64,000 bases of DNA, from positions 1 through 64,000 of the forward strand of contig CAZGTU010000006.1 in the NCBI GenBank assembly GCA_964528675.1, given 5' to 3'. Position numbers and translations under genes: made by a program. Position 1 is the first letter of the stretch; each line of letters starts with the position of its first letter. The notes below the pieces were generated by a model. It ran no database searches and had not been told where the DNA came from. It was given only the letters and a program-made list of their open reading frames with translations. This document shows, piece after piece, positions 63,401 to 64,000 of the stretch. Source of the DNA: CAYRTD01 sp964528675. GTDB taxonomy: Bacteria; Bacteroidota; Bacteroidia; Bacteroidales; GCA-2748055.

Positions 63401-63649
63401 GATTACACTTACCTTAACAATATGATTAATATTTTTCATCTCGAGTGTAAAGTCACCGTTAACATTGGTAATCGTACCATTAATGATCCGGTTTTCATCA
63501 TCATACTCAATAACGTTTACACCAATCACAGGTGTTTTTTCAGCTTTATCAATCACTCTTCCTCGTATGATCGCACTCTGCTGGGAAAAAGCGGTAAAGG
63601 TTGTCAGAAAGATTAAGCTGATTAACAGGATATGTTTGACTTTTTTCAT
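60416..63649 (-). CDS. SusC/RagA-family TonB-dependent transporter (pair A)
   Basis: 1077 aa. Signal peptide ILLISLIFLTTFTAFSQ, then the carboxypeptidase-regulatory-like domain (IIRGRVIDKAEKTPVIGVNV), a TonB-box-like stretch (EEVVVTAKA), plug domain LVIRGLSSMGNSQPLIVIDG with the SusC signature, and the barrel ending RIITLSISVGF. Canonical architecture without STN. It would transport the same or a related ligand as pair B. Preceded by the 3' end of another gene 52 bases upstream. Confidence 0.93.
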   Translation of the reverse strand: MKKVKHILLISLIFLTTFTAFSQQSAIIRGRVIDKAEKTPVIGVNVIEYDDENRIINGTITNVNGDFTLEMKNINHIVKVSVIGYETKEIEPDPSKPMTIELAQSNMELEEVVVTAKAKSDHSLTNISERDNASSTVKVDMIEMQDAGVLSAADALQGKVSGLDIIAASGDPGSGSQLVIRGLSSMGNSQPLIVIDGVPQQRVSSGFDLSSADTEDISNLVNIALQDIKSIEILKDAASSAVYGSRGADGVLLIETYKGRMGKVQFDYQYKNSLNFQPPAIPMLNGDEYIMLQLEEWHNSRGVFNIPPEIAYDRDYVDFYNYSANTDWIGAITQDAVTHDHYFKVSGGGEKTRYFTSFSYVDEGGTTINTSSRRFNTRVNLDYYLSRKFLFQIQFSYYNTKRDGNLELGSGWQRRNIREMAYIKSPNMSIWEYDAYGNLTGEYFTPINSYQGDGTTFFNPVAVANLGKDDRLENNLQNTFRIRYNITDWLTFRETVSFQFNGSKSQNYLPYNAIGADWLAWNVNKAEESNNLSSSIRTETQLAFDSPFKSNAHELTGAATWITNQSSYEWMNIQSNKTPSTDIQDPAIDAQINWIGNGSGSQRELGALLNLNYKFRDKYMVQTVVRADANSSFGSNKRWGVFKGVSMGWRFSSEPLFNSFTWLGESMLKASWGVTGRQPGDAYARFATFASTHTGNYITNPAIVPTQVQLNNLQWESQESWNMGLELSLFKNRVYFEADVYDKVTTDLLFSEYPIPWSSGFDELKFLNGGELQNKGWEMMVDIELMRRDNFSWSVNFNTSRNINAFNVLPDNFNTERSTAIGNGDYPLRVLEGEPIGSFFGFRYLGVYPTDQDAFAKDAEGNLLTDNVGNPIPMTYTGTYTFKGGDAMYADINHDGIIDLNDVVYIGDSNPDFVGGFGTSVSYKNFDFSTSFHYRIGFDIINGVAISTEGMNNRNNQSKAVLSRWRVQGQDEEGMLPRAYMNHPANNLGSDRYVEKGDYLRLINMKVGYRLKREIAEKLHVRNMAFALSARKLITITNYSGQDPEIGQDATNPFWIGVDYAKTPPPRIITLSISVGF

Positions 63650-63701
63650 CTGAAAATGATTATTTCTTTTTTTGAACTATCATTTATTAGTAAGTGAAGC
63701 T

Positions 63702-64000
63702 CTATTCCCGGTCTATTTCTTCAATAAGAATTACTTTATCAACCTCATGGACAACAGCGGTATTCACAACATCCGGATAGACCGGATTACCCCCGCCTTC
63801 ATTTAGATCTCGGCCTGCTAGAATGTTAGTAGACGCTGACTCATTCACGGTTATGTAATTTCCTGTACCGGATTTATCTTTAATATTAATTACATCAATT
63901 CCGGTTTCAATATTGATTTTAGTATATCTGGTAAGAAACTCGGTAGATTCTTCATCTTCACGTGTTGTTTCGTAATATCCGGGAGCCTTGTTTCCATCTG
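63702..64000 (-). CDS. 3' end of a gene cut by the window edge, possibly fasciclin-like
   Basis: 99 codons in frame to a TAG at 63702-63704. The C-terminus reads VVNTAVVHEVDKVILIEEID, similar to the NGVIHVIDKVLLP ending of fasciclin domains, preceded by YITVNESASTNILAGRDLNE. The 5' part lies outside, so identity is tentative. It would make the locus begin with another fasciclin lipoprotein. It shares the strand and close spacing (52 bases) of the SusCD operon. Confidence 0.5.
   Translation of the reverse strand, partial: DGNKAPGYYETTREDEESTEFLTRYTKINIETGIDVINIKDKSGTGNYITVNESASTNILAGRDLNEGGGNPVYPDVVNTAVVHEVDKVILIEEIDRE

Noticed and set aside
1..64000. tRNA or rRNA genes
   Set aside because: None recognised by eye from TPsiC-arm-like sequences or rRNA blocks; a covariance search was not possible.

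Overview
The window looks like chromosomal DNA of an anaerobic or facultatively anaerobic Bacteroidota species, probably of the Bacteroidales/Marinilabiliales type. The evidence is two complete SusC/SusD pairs with fasciclin lipoproteins, a short primary sigma factor, a Rho with a large basic insertion, a homodimeric-type pyruvate:ferredoxin oxidoreductase, GH29 and GH97 enzymes, DUF4199/DUF4914 genes and TAnnTTTG-type promoter elements. No phage, integrase, transposase, CRISPR array or tRNA was recognised.

Layout. Positions 1-441 hold the 3' part of a broken winged-helix gene. From 1071 to 7803 (minus) lies an isoleucine/valine operon, ilvD-ilvB-ilvN-ilvC-ilvA, preceded by what reads as a complete ribosome-mediated attenuator: a 20-codon leader peptide with eleven consecutive Ile/Leu/Val codons, an antiterminator and an intrinsic terminator. 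The SRP RNA gene follows at 8085-8186. From 8.3 to 16 kb come a DUF4199/glycosyltransferase operon, a Nudix-miaA-PRiA4_ORF3-LuxC cluster and a Kef-type antiporter. From 16 to 24 kb come aconitase, a MacB-like permease, a SiaC-like protein and PFOR. From 24 to 34 kb come GH29, DUF4914 (with a PEP-carboxykinase-like P-loop), a VCBS-repeat protein, two tandem OB-fold proteins, an exported ADP-ribosylglycohydrolase-like lipoprotein, an AlaDH/PNT-type dehydrogenase and rpe. The primary sigma factor and rho are divergent around 35.3 kb. A TIM-barrel isomerase, a repeat-rich spacer, GH97 and an MFS/spermidine-synthase fusion follow. At 43.6-48.4 kb is the leucine operon leuC-leuD-(LeuA-family synthase)-leuB. 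The right end (50.7-64 kb, minus) is a glycan-uptake locus: [partial, fasciclin-like]-SusC-SusD-fasciclin-fasciclin-SusC-SusD.

How it fits together. The ilv and leu operons together cover much of branched-chain amino acid synthesis, with threonine deaminase feeding isoleucine. PFOR and aconitase serve central anaerobic carbon metabolism. The SusCD locus, GH29, GH97 and the TIM-barrel isomerase point to glycan scavenging. The sigma factor in the window is of the type that reads the TTTG/TAnnTTTG promoters seen here, most clearly in front of the SRP RNA.

Several intergenic gaps hold dispersed repeats: a 41-bp element with fixed ends and a variable core (three copies), a 21-nt repeat (two copies), a telomere-like AAACCCTT array and a 60-bp perfect palindrome. 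Start codons were re-chosen where the longest frame ran into a neighbour, a promoter or a hairpin, or began with TTG upstream of a better ATG.
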